A stretch of DNA of 45,972 nucleotides from a bacterium. GTDB lineage: Bacteria; 4484-113; JAFGCY01. Made by a program: the position numbers and the translations under genes. The stretch lies in assembly GCA_016932385.1 (NCBI GenBank), contig JAFGCY010000066.1, positions 1-45,972 on the forward strand, in the 5' to 3' direction. The notes beneath the pieces are model-generated. The model did no database searches and was not told where the DNA came from. It was given only the letters and a program-made list of their open reading frames with translations. Shown here piece by piece: positions 1 through 12,471 of this stretch; within the stretch, counting starts at the first letter, position 1; each line of letters begins with the position of its first letter.

Positions 1-2676
1 ACCAGCGCTCACGGTGAGGACAACTACGCGATTCCGGCCACCGAAGATTACGTGATCGTCAGCGGCAGTGCGGACAAGCTGGCCTGGGCGATCTACACGA
101 TCGACGAACTGGAGGCCAACCGTCCCGTGGGATTGGAGATCACGGTCGAGCCGGCCCCGGCGGAGCCGGGTGGGACGGAGGACCTCCCGCTGAGTTGCTG
201 GATCGGCATCAGCGATTACACGAACTTCTGCTGGGAATGGTCGGGCCCCTATGCGGACACCGGATCGCTCGTACTCAACAGCGAGGAGATCCGCGACCGC
301 TATGTCACCAGCGATTACCTGATGAGTTTCGCGGTGCTGACCGTCACGGCGTCCACGTTCGTCAGCGCGTCCAATCCGGACGGCCTGACGGCGGCGCTGA
401 TCAATGTGGCGGAAACAACTACGCTGGCGGCCACGGACGAAGACTACCACTCCACCAAGCCGCATTATGCCGCGATCGAGGAGGTTACGCTGGGTGCCAA
501 GTCGGCCAGCGCACTGGACCCGGACACCCAATACGTGCACCTGGACTGGGTGCATTATTACGACGCGGCCAGCGACGACAACGAAGCACTGCAGTACAAG
601 ATCTACCGCCAGGGGCCGGATGACGCCGACCGGGTTCCTATCGGCTCGGTCAACGCTCCGGAGATCACCTATTGCGATCCGTTGGACAATGCCACCGGCG
701 TGGCTGAACCGCTGCCCGGAGTGACCTACACGTACTTCCTGCGGGCCTACAACCCGGCGGGGTATACGCCCTATGACGCCGCACCAGTGACGATTCCGGA
801 CGGCCCCACCGATCCCGATGTGATCGTCATTACCGATTTCACCGTGCGCATCGATAATGCCGCCAACGGCATCGGCTTCGACCCGGAACTGTTCGACGCG
901 CAGTCGAACACGGGAGCGATTCCGGCAAACGAAGACACATCAGTGGAGGTCGAATGGATCGATGGCACCTTCAACGGCTTGCCGTTCTCCGGAAATGACA
1001 GCGCAAACTGGCCGGAAGGCATGACCGAGGACGACTACGGCGAAGCCTTGGGCGCCGCCCACGCCGAACTGGTCTGGACGGCGGACCATGACGGCGATGA
1101 AAATATGCGCCGAACCGGCGACTGGTTCAGGCTCTCCGGAGATCCCTACCCAGCGTTTGACCCGCCGCCCGGCCTGGTGTTTCCCGATTACGATCCGGAA
1201 TCCGACGCGGCTGCGCCGGAAGGGCTGCTGGACGTGGTACTGCCTGATGACTTGACGGTGACCTATCCGGTCGACGAGGATCTGGAGGTCAAGGTGCCGA
1301 CCGCCATCCAGTTCACGATCGAGATGGACGTGCTCAGCGATCCCGCCGCGCCCGTCATCCTGGGCATCGAGGATGACCTGGGCGATCCGATCGAGGAGTT
1401 CTTCATTCTGGATGAGGAAATTCACGCCTACCTGCCACTCAGCTGGGGTGTCGGCGGCGCGCCGGCGGACCTGAGTACCATCGAACTGGAGCTGCACGGT
1501 TTCGAGGCGGAGGCCGGGCCCAGCCTGGGCTCCGATGTGGAATTCGCCTACACGGCCGGGACACCGGACGTCGGCGAGTTCACGGTCGATACATCCGGCG
1601 ACCCATTCATTCACTGTGTTTTCAGCGGCCTGAATATGCAGGGCTGGTATGAGACCTTCCGCGTGAATGTCGACGGCGTTTGGAGCACGATCAACCTGCC
1701 GACGGACCTGGTGCTGGTGGTCGTGCCGCAAATGGAACAGGAGCTGGTAACCTTCCCCGCAGTGTGCTGGCCGGATGTGGATGTCATCCAGATCTTCTAC
1801 GCCGATCCCAAGATCCGGCGCTGTCCGGGCCTGGTCTTCAACATCGTGGAGTATTCGGTCGATCCTGAGGATCCGGTCGGTTACAACGACATCCTGAAGA
1901 CCAACGGCGACGAATTCAGCTTCTCCATGCACGACAAGATCTATCCCGATATCGTCCTGGTGGAAACCGCTGATCCTGCCACGATCGAGTACAACGACCC
2001 AGACGAACTGACGGGCGTCATACCGGTCGAATACAACTCGGGCCGCATCTGTGTCGACATCGCTGTGCTGACGGTACTGGGCCAGCCCGGCGATCCGACC
2101 CGGACAATCTCGTATCGGCTGTTCGAATCGGACCAGACGCCGGTCGGTTGCGGAACCTTCACAATTGAACCGCTTGGCAGCCTGCTGGCGGCGCCGACCG
2201 GTGTCGACTGGGGAATCAACGTGTGGGACCGCGAGGCCAAGGCCATTGCCGACCGGACCTACGACGATTTCACTCTGGACGGTGCCGCGGTCGGCACGGC
2301 CACGCCCGACGTGCTCTGGTTCGAGCTGAAGGACGGGTGGTTCTTCGACTTCGACCAGATAGATAACACCGCCTTTCGCTCGACTGACAGCAGCTCAAAT
2401 GACAATGTCAAGATCCGCTTCGAGGATGCCGCCGACGGGTCGTACATGTACGCCGATTGTTCCCTGCGAATCGCCGAGCTGGGCGCTGACCCGGGTTATA
2501 TTGCGCTGTTTGTGCCATCGATCTACGCGTTTAAGTACCCAGGCATCCCGGGCTGGCCGGGGATTTTCGAGACCGGGCATACCTACTCCATCCAGCTGGA
2601 AGATATTCATTACGCCGGGATCGAGCACACGTTTGCGAATTCGCTGATTGTCGTCGGAACCAATCCGAACACGTAA
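1..2676 (+). CDS. Large secreted protein with fibronectin-III-like domain, 5' end cut off by window
   Basis: The reading frame is open from base 1, so the GTG at 52 is internal and the true start lies upstream. About 890 residues remain. The composition is acidic and rich in Asp, Pro and Thr, with few Lys, as expected for an extracellular beta-rich protein. Around residues 160-250 there is a fibronectin type III-like stretch (YVHLDWVHYY, LQYKIYRQG, YTYFLRAYNPAGY), typical of exported adhesive or enzyme-associated modules. No catalytic motif is visible. The gene ends with TAA; carA follows on the same strand after a 49-nt gap that carries its own -10 element. Function is unknown; it could be a surface protein or an accessory region of a multidomain enzyme. 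Confidence 0.75.
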   Translation, partial: TSAHGEDNYAIPATEDYVIVSGSADKLAWAIYTIDELEANRPVGLEITVEPAPAEPGGTEDLPLSCWIGISDYTNFCWEWSGPYADTGSLVLNSEEIRDRYVTSDYLMSFAVLTVTASTFVSASNPDGLTAALINVAETTTLAATDEDYHSTKPHYAAIEEVTLGAKSASALDPDTQYVHLDWVHYYDAASDDNEALQYKIYRQGPDDADRVPIGSVNAPEITYCDPLDNATGVAEPLPGVTYTYFLRAYNPAGYTPYDAAPVTIPDGPTDPDVIVITDFTVRIDNAANGIGFDPELFDAQSNTGAIPANEDTSVEVEWIDGTFNGLPFSGNDSANWPEGMTEDDYGEALGAAHAELVWTADHDGDENMRRTGDWFRLSGDPYPAFDPPPGLVFPDYDPESDAAAPEGLLDVVLPDDLTVTYPVDEDLEVKVPTAIQFTIEMDVLSDPAAPVILGIEDDLGDPIEEFFILDEEIHAYLPLSWGVGGAPADLSTIELELHGFEAEAGPSLGSDVEFAYTAGTPDVGEFTVDTSGDPFIHCVFSGLNMQGWYETFRVNVDGVWSTINLPTDLVLVVVPQMEQELVTFPAVCWPDVDVIQIFYADPKIRRCPGLVFNIVEYSVDPEDPVGYNDILKTNGDEFSFSMHDKIYPDIVLVETADPATIEYNDPDELTGVIPVEYNSGRICVDIAVLTVLGQPGDPTRTISYRLFESDQTPVGCGTFTIEPLGSLLAAPTGVDWGINVWDREAKAIADRTYDDFTLDGAAVGTATPDVLWFELKDGWFFDFDQIDNTAFRSTDSSSNDNVKIRFEDAADGSYMYADCSLRIAELGADPGYIALFVPSIYAFKYPGIPGWPGIFETGHTYSIQLEDIHYAGIEHTFANSLIVVGTNPNT

Positions 2677-2710
2677 GCTGGTTCAGTCAAGCAATCCCAA
2701 GCGGCCGCGC

Positions 2711-2716
2711 TATAAT
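2711..2716 (+). promoter_or_regulatory. -10 element (TATAAT) of carA, near-leaderless
   Basis: A perfect TATAAT ends 9 nt before the carA ATG. A start site about 7 nt downstream of the -10 would leave a leader of only a few nucleotides. No Shine-Dalgarno sequence is present. Confidence 0.6.
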
Positions 2717-2725
2717 GGCCGATTG

Positions 2726-3961
2726 ATGAGCCCCTCAGGCGAAGCGCTGTTATTACTGGCCGACGGCTATACCACCCGCGGCTACCACATCGGTTGCGAC
2801 GGCACCACCGTCGGCAAGCTGGTGTTCAACACCTCGATGACCGGCTACCACGAGATCCTGACCGATCCGAGCTATGCCGGCGAGATCATCACGTTCACCT
2901 TTCCGCTGGAGGGAATCTACGGCGTCTGCCCGGCGGACGCCCAGAGCGAGAAGATCCACGCGCGCGGGGTGATCGTGGGCGAGCGTTCGGAGAGCGGCTT
3001 CAACTGGCGCAGCGGGATGACGCTCAACGACCTGCTGCTGTCAATGTCGGTCACCGGCCTGGGCGGGATCGACACGCGGCGGCTGACCAAACACATCCGC
3101 GACACCGGCGAGGCGCTGGGGATCATCACCACCGAGCTGTCCGAGGCCGAGGCCCAGGCCGAGCTGGCGAAGCATCCCGACTTCGGCCAGCAGGATCTGG
3201 TGCCCGAGGTCAGCTGCAACGAGCCGTATATGGTGGGCCCGAAGAACTTCGACCGGGCGCGGCTGGGCCAACTGGGCGAGGCGGAGCAGTACGAGAAGGC
3301 CGACGGCGAGCCGTTGGTCGTGGCGGCCTACGATTACGGCATCAAGCGCGGCATCCTGGAGTGCTTCGCCGCGCGCGGCTGCACGGTGCACGTCTTCCCC
3401 TGCACCGCGCCGGCCGACGATCTGCTGGCGGTCAACCCCGACGGCATCTTCCTGTCCAACGGCCCCGGCGACCCGGAGCGGATGGACTACGTGCTCGAGC
3501 ACGTGAAGCGGCTGGCCGACGCCAAGCCGACCTTCGGCATCTGCCTGGGGCACCAGCTGCTGGCGCGCGCCGCCGGCATCCCGACCTACCGGCTGAAGTT
3601 CGGCAACCGCGGCGCTAACCATCCCGTCATCGACCTGACCACCGGCCGGGCGCACATCTCCAGCCAGAACCACAGCTACGCCGCGGTGCTCTCCGATGGG
3701 CCCGCGGGGCGGCCGGCGGCGGCGGCGGGCGGCCGCGAACGCGCCCCGCTGGGACCGGACCGGCCCACCGCGCCCTATCCGCACCCGCTGAACCCGGACG
3801 TGTTGGTCACGCACCTCAACGTCAACGACGGTTCCAACGAGGGTCTGGCCTGGCGCGACAAGCCGGTATTCTCCGTGCAGTACCACCCCGAGGGCTGCCC
3901 CGGGCCGCGCGACAACGTCTACCTGTTCGACCAGTTCTGCCGGCTGATGCTGAAAAGCTGA
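2726..3961 (+). CDS. carA: Carbamoyl-phosphate synthase small (glutaminase) subunit
   Basis: This subunit hydrolyses glutamine and passes ammonia to CarB to make carbamoyl phosphate for pyrimidine and arginine synthesis in the cytoplasm. The N-terminal CarA domain is clear (GYTTRGYHIG; GLGGIDTRRLTKHIRDTGEALG). The class I glutamine amidotransferase part carries the nucleophile in FGICLGHQLL and the His-Glu of YHPEG. The ATG at 2726 is chosen because MSPSGEALLLLADG begins at the conserved family start; the frame is open upstream to 2648 but that part has no family similarity. Between the SQNH motif and the VTHLNVNDGS motif there is an extra Gly/Ala/Pro/Arg-rich stretch of about 30 residues that I do not expect in this family. 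carB is not in the window. Confidence 0.96.
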   Translation: MSPSGEALLLLADGYTTRGYHIGCDGTTVGKLVFNTSMTGYHEILTDPSYAGEIITFTFPLEGIYGVCPADAQSEKIHARGVIVGERSESGFNWRSGMTLNDLLLSMSVTGLGGIDTRRLTKHIRDTGEALGIITTELSEAEAQAELAKHPDFGQQDLVPEVSCNEPYMVGPKNFDRARLGQLGEAEQYEKADGEPLVVAAYDYGIKRGILECFAARGCTVHVFPCTAPADDLLAVNPDGIFLSNGPGDPERMDYVLEHVKRLADAKPTFGICLGHQLLARAAGIPTYRLKFGNRGANHPVIDLTTGRAHISSQNHSYAAVLSDGPAGRPAAAAGGRERAPLGPDRPTAPYPHPLNPDVLVTHLNVNDGSNEGLAWRDKPVFSVQYHPEGCPGPRDNVYLFDQFCRLMLKS

Positions 3962-3987
3962 ACTTTGCTTACACGCACCCACCGATC

Positions 3988-4024
3988 TTGACTCGGGCTG
4001 TCCTTCTGTTACTATCAGAGTAAC
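3988..4024 (+). promoter_or_regulatory. Promoter TTGACT-16-TACTAT with overlapping inverted repeat
   Basis: TTGACT (3988-3993) and TACTAT (4010-4015) are separated by 16 nt, upstream of the gene at 4043. A perfect 6-bp inverted repeat, GTTACT-N5-AGTAAC (4008-4024), covers the -10 element and could be an operator. No regulator gene is adjacent. Confidence 0.5.
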
Positions 4025-4042
4025 TGGTTTCGGGAGGACATG

Positions 4043-5332
4043 ATGCGGTTTGCTATCCATTGCGTCGCCAGCGTGGTGATTTATCTCGTCTGCGCTCATC
4101 CCGCGCTGGCCCAATCCGACGACGACCACTGGCGCCAGGTGGAAGCAGCCCGAGCTCGGATGATGAGCACTCAGCAAGAGGTGGCCACCCAGCGCGCCGC
4201 GCTGGAGGAAATGCCGGCCGGAGAGGCCACAAACGAGCAACTGGACGCCTACTACCTGGCCGCGCTGGAAAGCGTAGATGCCTACCTGGAAAACGACGTG
4301 CTGTGCATGCGCTCCGTTCCGTTCACGCTGGATGAAGTGCTCCTGGAAAAAGGCGGCCGTTACTGGCCCGGCGATCCGCTCAACGACTGGGAGCCGCTGC
4401 CCGTCCAGGCGCTGTCCGACGAGCCACGGCCCGGCGGGATTGTCCTGCAGGTTTGTCCGGCGGAGTACTATTCCGATCCAGACCACCACGGCTGGCCGGC
4501 ACCGAAGTCTTATGAGGTCAGTATCTATGGCCGCTCGAACAGCGTGCTGGGCACCGCCACACCGGCGGCAGGCAATACCCCCTGGGCCCAGGCCACGCCG
4601 CGGATGCTGGTAATGCGGGGCCATTTCACACCGCCGTTCACTGAAACCGCCTTGCCCGACGACGACCTGGACGCCCTGCGCGAAAACGCCCGAACCAGGG
4701 CGCACCGGCGCGCGCAGGCGCTGCAATGGTACGCGGACAATCCGCAGGTGGTAAACCAACTCCGGGATGGACGCCTGCGCTTTCTGCTCGATAGTGTAAT
4801 GAACATTGTATGGGCTCGCGAAAACGCCGAGGCGGCACGCGAGGTACTGGAAACCAAACCCCGGCTGCTCTGGAACCGCGCCGAGCTGACCGATTACCTG
4901 AGCAACGCGATGTACTTAGTCTATATGTCCAGCTTGGGTTATCGCTGGATGTCGAAGGACTGGGCTTGTTACGATCTGAATGAGCTACTGGACAGCCGGC
5001 TGTTGCCGTATATCCCCGGCAACCCGTTTTACAACTGGGAGCCGATGGAAATCCACGACAGCGCCGAGCCGTTCAGCGCCGGTGATATCTGGATCCGGTG
5101 GAGCAGCAGCTATTACTTCAACAGCGGCGTGGACGGCATCGAGCCCAATACATACCTGCTGGGAGTCTATGGCGCCCGTGACGATCTGCCGCCGCCGGCG
5201 CAATTACAGGAGAACATTGACAGGCTTCGCCAGGATTGGATGGCGGTGCCGCCGGGAACGCTTTGGTATACGTACGCGATGACCCAATCGCTGCTCACCA
5301 CGGATTACAATCGCGCGGTCTGTTTCAGTTGA
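4043..5332 (+). CDS. Exported protein with internal repeats; frame continues past an in-frame TGA
   Basis: The protein starts with a signal peptide (hydrophobic segment, then PALAQSDDD), so it is exported. ATG 4043 is preferred over 4040 because GGGAGG at 4032-4037 then lies at a better distance. It contains at least two diverged repeats: a helical part, a conserved Cys (VLCMRS; WACYDL), an acidic-hydrophobic helix, then a PGDPLNDWEPL or PGNPFYNWEPM motif followed by a beta-rich part (ICPAEYY-like; IWIRWSSSYYF). A third repeat starts before the TGA at 5330-5332, and its continuation lies in the same frame after the stop. I do not recognise the family; the tandem W-E-P repeats suggest a pilin-like or surface module, but this is a guess. 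Confidence 0.7.
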   Translation: MRFAIHCVASVVIYLVCAHPALAQSDDDHWRQVEAARARMMSTQQEVATQRAALEEMPAGEATNEQLDAYYLAALESVDAYLENDVLCMRSVPFTLDEVLLEKGGRYWPGDPLNDWEPLPVQALSDEPRPGGIVLQVCPAEYYSDPDHHGWPAPKSYEVSIYGRSNSVLGTATPAAGNTPWAQATPRMLVMRGHFTPPFTETALPDDDLDALRENARTRAHRRAQALQWYADNPQVVNQLRDGRLRFLLDSVMNIVWARENAEAAREVLETKPRLLWNRAELTDYLSNAMYLVYMSSLGYRWMSKDWACYDLNELLDSRLLPYIPGNPFYNWEPMEIHDSAEPFSAGDIWIRWSSSYYFNSGVDGIEPNTYLLGVYGARDDLPPPAQLQENIDRLRQDWMAVPPGTLWYTYAMTQSLLTTDYNRAVCFS

Positions 5333-5530
5333 GTAAGCCCGGCGGAGTTGGTCGACTCCGAAGGCAATCCCACGGTTCCGATCACGGTTTCCGCGGCGGG
5401 ACGTGACCGGCGCGCCGCCGAACTACAAACCAAGGATCCCGCCGAGTGGACGCTGGCGGAGCAGGACGGCTATCTCGGCTACAGCCTGTGGTCGCTGTTC
5501 TCCGCTAAACGTCTGCGCGCCCTAGCTCCA
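5333..5530 (+). pseudogene. Continuation of the repeat protein after an in-frame TGA, truncated
   Basis: The frame of the preceding gene stays open after the TGA, and the codons look coding (GC-rich third positions). The translation PAELVDSEGNP through GYLGYSLWSLFSAKR resembles the helical start of another repeat unit. The frame then runs into the terminator at 5539, so the natural 3' end seems to be missing. The simplest view is a decayed gene tail; recoding of the TGA is considered in the findings. Confidence 0.5.
5343..5360 (+). other. Hairpin just after the in-frame TGA, SECIS-like geometry
   Basis: CGGAGT-TGGTCG-ACTCCG forms a perfect 6-bp stem with a 6-nt loop containing GGUC. The loop G lies 18 nt after the TGA at 5330-5332, inside the distance range described for bacterial SECIS elements. 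It may be coincidental. Confidence 0.3.
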
Positions 5531-5538
5531 ATATATCT

Positions 5539-5583
5539 GCCAGGGCGGCTTCCACCGCCCTGGCATAAACAATCTACTTTTTC
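5539..5583 (+). terminator. Hairpin terminator between convergent genes
   Basis: A perfect 10-bp stem (5539-5548 with 5555-5564, loop CTTCCA) is followed about 12 nt later by a short T-run (5577-5581). It lies between two convergent genes and may serve the plus-strand unit. Confidence 0.65.
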
Positions 5584-8583
5584 CTATAGCTCTTTCTGGT
5601 AACACGCCCACAATACGACACTATTGCTTCCGTCGATTTCACGCTTTGTATAAAGGACGTAGATGCAATACTCAGCTATATACAGGGCTAGGTCCTCACC
5701 AACGGGAGATTCGTCTATCGTGATAGTTTTCCATGTGTCGCAAACATCCTTCTTATAGGCCAGCTTTAGATCTCCGTGATCGTCCACATGTTGTAATGTG
5801 TCTTGAACTCCACTTAGATACACGCAAATCGGGAAGCACTCATCAACGGCCAGGGCCTTGCCATACGCGCCGTGGTATTCCGGCTTATTTGCTCCGCCCA
5901 TAAAGCAATCTTCTACGCATTCCACTTCCCATCCGCTAACTCCTGCTTTTACTGCGCTCACCTGACTGGCTACAATCGGAACGACACGTGATGCTGTAAA
6001 GCAGATTGGCGCTGATACTGTATCAACGAAATTGGGAACGACAAGGTTCATTGAGTTATCCCAATCCAGAAATGCCGTGTCGATGTGATTGCCATACAGG
6101 TATCCGCCTGGCGCATCGATCGGTTCCGCTGTGAAGGTGCTGGTGGTTCCTGTGCAGTAATACGCTTGCGGCATAGTTTCCACGCCATTGAACACATCAC
6201 ATGAGGCCACAAACCGCCACGGTACGTCATTTGTGCTAAATGTGTATTTATCTCCGTTCAGCATTGTAAGATCCGTACGATTGATCATGGCGATGCCTTG
6301 ATCCAGACTACCCAAGTAGCTGGTCGACCAGTTTCCGTAATCACCATCAGCATGATAAGCAATTGAATACTGGTCAAGAAGGTTCGGATACGCAATGTAC
6401 CAATCACCAGTACCTTCTTGAATACGTATCGAGCATTTCATCGGGCCAGTTGTTAAAAACGGAGACGTTGATGTCTCGGAGTGTGTTTGAGTGCCATTCT
6501 CCGCGAAACTTGAAAACTCAGCCCAGCGGTAATTATCAGGGAAGAAATGATGATACAGCACTCCCGCTGCTTCATCAACTCCGCTGACATTGATTGACGT
6601 TGTCGCAACGCTGAAATCCGTAAATCCATACTGCCACCATACTAATGGTTTGTTTGCAAATATCGTCTGTCCATCGAATAGCTGCTGCGCACAGTAAATT
6701 TCCTCACTTGTATCATCTGATTCCTTCCATGCCAATAGCAATTTATCAGTTAAATCCATGCCGATGGCTATTTCTTTCTTTGCCGTCGGATTTGCGTTCT
6801 TTTGAATCGTTGTCCATTTTTCCCAATACTTTTCTCCCGTCGCCCATCCAATAATAGGTCGAGTGGCAGTACGATTCGATGAATCATATATCGCCTCGAT
6901 CCAATACGAGTGAGACAATCCATCGTTGGCATAAATATCAACGTATTCACAATCCGTAACCTGAGCAATCACATTCCCGTATACATCACGATGAATCGCA
7001 TACTTCGATCCTATGTTCCATCTATTAGTTGGAGGTAAGGACCAACTCACTTTAATCATATATCGATCTGTTCCCATTGAAGCATTCACATCTATCGGTG
7101 CTGGATACTGTGAAATATTTGAACCATCATCATCAAGAAATAGTGATTCCGTTAGAGGATCATATTCTTCATACAATATATAGAAGTTAAAATAACTAAT
7201 CTCACTATCCTCAATCCATCTATATGATTGAAAATTGGAATTTCGCACTTTATACAGTCCTGTTGAATTATCATATCCGACTATACAAAGGGCATGATCT
7301 TCTTCATTATTTGTACACATCACTGGTCTACTCTGGAAAGCCAATACTGTCTTAATATCTCCCTTGCCTATCTTCCAATATTTCTCACAATCAAGGCTGA
7401 GAATTTTCTCTGGAATTCTCTCTGCAATTTCTGTTGGAGTTGGATTGTAGATATCCGGCATAACTTCGGGATTGTCAAAGTCTGGATCAGATGGAGATAT
7501 GTATGGCACCATTTCTTCCGTGGCACAGCCATAGTTCACAAGGTAATTCATTATGTGCTCATGGTATGTTCCAGTAAACGTGCCTCCAGGGCCCGTACAA
7601 TCTGCTGACTTGACATGAATGTATCTGGGACTCAGCATAAAGGCTACATCTGTATTATCCCATCCCAAATCACCATATATTTTCTGCAGTTCATAATTCA
7701 AGGCACCGTCGACGACAGACCAGGATACACATGTATAAGCGGATGATTGCGAGCGACAAGGAGCACAATCTATGCTCAAATCCACTTGTGAGGGTAATTC
7801 TTCCGGGAGGTAGAAGGTTTTAGCAACTCCATAGTAGTCAGAATAGTAACTTTCTCCTGTTCCCGCTAAGGTAATAGTGTTTATCGAGATTTCCTTGAGC
7901 GATAGCGTAATACTGGCAGTTGAATCCAATTCAACTCTCATTAGCAATTGATTGTTATCTAAAAATGGGCTGAAATCCGCTACCGTCAAACTACTTGCTG
8001 TCAGAAAACCATCACCTTCCTCAAACTCCACCCAAGTATTAGTATTAATATTTGCCAGTTGAACCTTAAACAAAATAATTGTCTCGCCAGGTACATGAAA
8101 ATATATATCCCAGTCGAAATTGATCGTATCTGATATAATCGAGCCGGGCAAGGTCCATAAATAGTACTTGTATGCCGGTGATATTCCTTCATCGACATCA
8201 AGTGTAAGTGGGTCGTCCTTTTCGGGCCAATACTTTGGATAGTAATAACCCACATCCTGATTCTTTTCGTTTGTTTTATGCTCAAAGTGCTTGTATGTTA
8301 GCAGAACGTCCCCATCTGGAGTACCTGTAAGCTCGGACCCCTCGATGAAGGTTGTCTCTCTATCTGCTGGTGAGCCACCAGCAATATGGATACCTTCAAC
8401 GGCTGTTAAAAGTGGTTTGATAAGATCTGGAGCAGGTAAATCTGACGTTGTTACAGCTGCAGTATCACCGATGATATTGAGTGTAGCGGAGTTTCCACCA
8501 CAACCAGCTATAATTGAACAGAATAAAGCTGCCAATAGAATGGCAAAAACTCTGTAGGTTGAATTGCGCTTTTTACTAGACAT
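5584..8583 (-). CDS. Papain-like (C1 family) cysteine peptidase lipoprotein
   Basis: A 999-residue exported lipoprotein. The start ATG at 8583 has AGAGGG upstream and gives a signal peptide with a lipobox (SIIAGC, Cys at about 28). A C1 peptidase domain follows: a Gln six residues before the likely nucleophile in YTCVSW (Cys about 285), the catalytic His in DHALCIVGYD (about 430), and an Asn in the RNSNF motif. This is the order of papain enzymes. A fibronectin III-like domain comes next (about 520-600), and the C-terminal third is beta-rich, possibly a propeller. The gene is visibly AT-richer than neighbours such as ileS and carA, suggesting transfer or relaxed composition. It likely degrades proteins or peptides at the cell surface; substrate unknown. 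Confidence 0.85.
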   Translation of the reverse strand: MSSKKRNSTYRVFAILLAALFCSIIAGCGGNSATLNIIGDTAAVTTSDLPAPDLIKPLLTAVEGIHIAGGSPADRETTFIEGSELTGTPDGDVLLTYKHFEHKTNEKNQDVGYYYPKYWPEKDDPLTLDVDEGISPAYKYYLWTLPGSIISDTINFDWDIYFHVPGETIILFKVQLANINTNTWVEFEEGDGFLTASSLTVADFSPFLDNNQLLMRVELDSTASITLSLKEISINTITLAGTGESYYSDYYGVAKTFYLPEELPSQVDLSIDCAPCRSQSSAYTCVSWSVVDGALNYELQKIYGDLGWDNTDVAFMLSPRYIHVKSADCTGPGGTFTGTYHEHIMNYLVNYGCATEEMVPYISPSDPDFDNPEVMPDIYNPTPTEIAERIPEKILSLDCEKYWKIGKGDIKTVLAFQSRPVMCTNNEEDHALCIVGYDNSTGLYKVRNSNFQSYRWIEDSEISYFNFYILYEEYDPLTESLFLDDDGSNISQYPAPIDVNASMGTDRYMIKVSWSLPPTNRWNIGSKYAIHRDVYGNVIAQVTDCEYVDIYANDGLSHSYWIEAIYDSSNRTATRPIIGWATGEKYWEKWTTIQKNANPTAKKEIAIGMDLTDKLLLAWKESDDTSEEIYCAQQLFDGQTIFANKPLVWWQYGFTDFSVATTSINVSGVDEAAGVLYHHFFPDNYRWAEFSSFAENGTQTHSETSTSPFLTTGPMKCSIRIQEGTGDWYIAYPNLLDQYSIAYHADGDYGNWSTSYLGSLDQGIAMINRTDLTMLNGDKYTFSTNDVPWRFVASCDVFNGVETMPQAYYCTGTTSTFTAEPIDAPGGYLYGNHIDTAFLDWDNSMNLVVPNFVDTVSAPICFTASRVVPIVASQVSAVKAGVSGWEVECVEDCFMGGANKPEYHGAYGKALAVDECFPICVYLSGVQDTLQHVDDHGDLKLAYKKDVCDTWKTITIDESPVGEDLALYIAEYCIYVLYTKREIDGSNSVVLWACYQKEL

Positions 8584-8938
8584 ATAAGCCCTCTTGTTAG
8601 ATAGTAGAACAACACAAACCATGCGTGTCAAATCTATTACTTCAACGCCTTTGGTTACCAATAGAACACAAATATGAAACTAAAACCCGGCCTTAAGAGG
8701 TTGATGCAATCTCAGGCAACGAAGGTATCGTAGCAGTTTTTCTACAGCGTATGGGAGTACACTTAGAAGCCAATGTCAGGTGACAATATGTACCGACAAC
8801 TCACTTAGCTATTTTTTAACAATCAGGAAGCACTTAGCAGCCGCAGTACTTGAACCGTACGGAAAATTGCGGAGACTACACAGAATTGCGCGGTAAAGAC
8901 CGGCTGTTGAACCGGCCTTTACCGCGCCAACAATCCTG
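8584..8938. other. Intergenic region, no gene seen
   Basis: This AT-rich stretch separates the peptidase gene from the end of ileS. Apart from the inverted repeat at 8888-8927 and the peptidase's upstream signals near 8590-8600, I see no gene or recognisable RNA. Confidence 0.5.
8888..8927 (-). terminator. Inverted repeat downstream of ileS
   Basis: A 16-nt arm (8888-8903) pairs with 8912-8927 with one mismatch around an 8-nt loop, 11 nt after the ileS stop. No T-tract follows, so it could be an mRNA-stabilising stem rather than an intrinsic terminator. Confidence 0.5.
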
Positions 8939-12253
<3,315 letters not shown>

Positions 12254-12314
12254 CGCAGTTACCTCTAGTATTCGTTCGTTGCCCCCCGGGCAATACGTCG
12301 GTTGATTACGCAAT

Positions 12315-12345
12315 AAAAAAGCCCCCCATTTCAGATGGGGGGCTT
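12315..12345 (-). terminator. Attenuator terminator upstream of ileS
   Basis: On the minus strand, a perfect 11-bp stem (12345-12335 with 12329-12319, 5-nt loop) is followed by six T residues. It lies between the leader ORF and ileS. Its 5' arm can instead pair with an upstream G-run (12382-12375) plus GGTGA/TCACC, giving a competing antiterminator. Confidence 0.85.
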
Positions 12346-12372
12346 GGTGATCAACCTTCCGTGCGCGTCACC

Positions 12373-12429
12373 CTAGCCCCCCGGGGGGCAGAAAATGATG
12401 ATCGCGTACTTTGCATTCCTCATCGCCAT
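12373..12429 (-). CDS. Putative ileS leader peptide with three Ile codons
   Basis: An 18-codon ORF encodes MAMRNAKYAIIIFCPPGG and stops at TAG, 30 nt before the attenuator stem. Codons 10-12 are ATC ATC ATT (12402-12394). Such runs of the cognate amino acid are the hallmark of attenuation leader peptides, as in pheM upstream of the Phe-tRNA synthetase genes. The Cys-Pro-Pro-Gly-Gly end is encoded by the C6/G6 tract that forms segments 1 and 2 of the proposed hairpin switch. The stop codon sits at the end of segment 2, so a ribosome that finishes the peptide would cover it. Its start context is weak (AGG about 9 nt upstream). Confidence 0.6.
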   Translation of the reverse strand: MAMRNAKYAIIIFCPPGG

Positions 12430-12471
12430 ATTTATCGACCTGTCGATGCCGGTTTTGATCCCGACGTTCAG

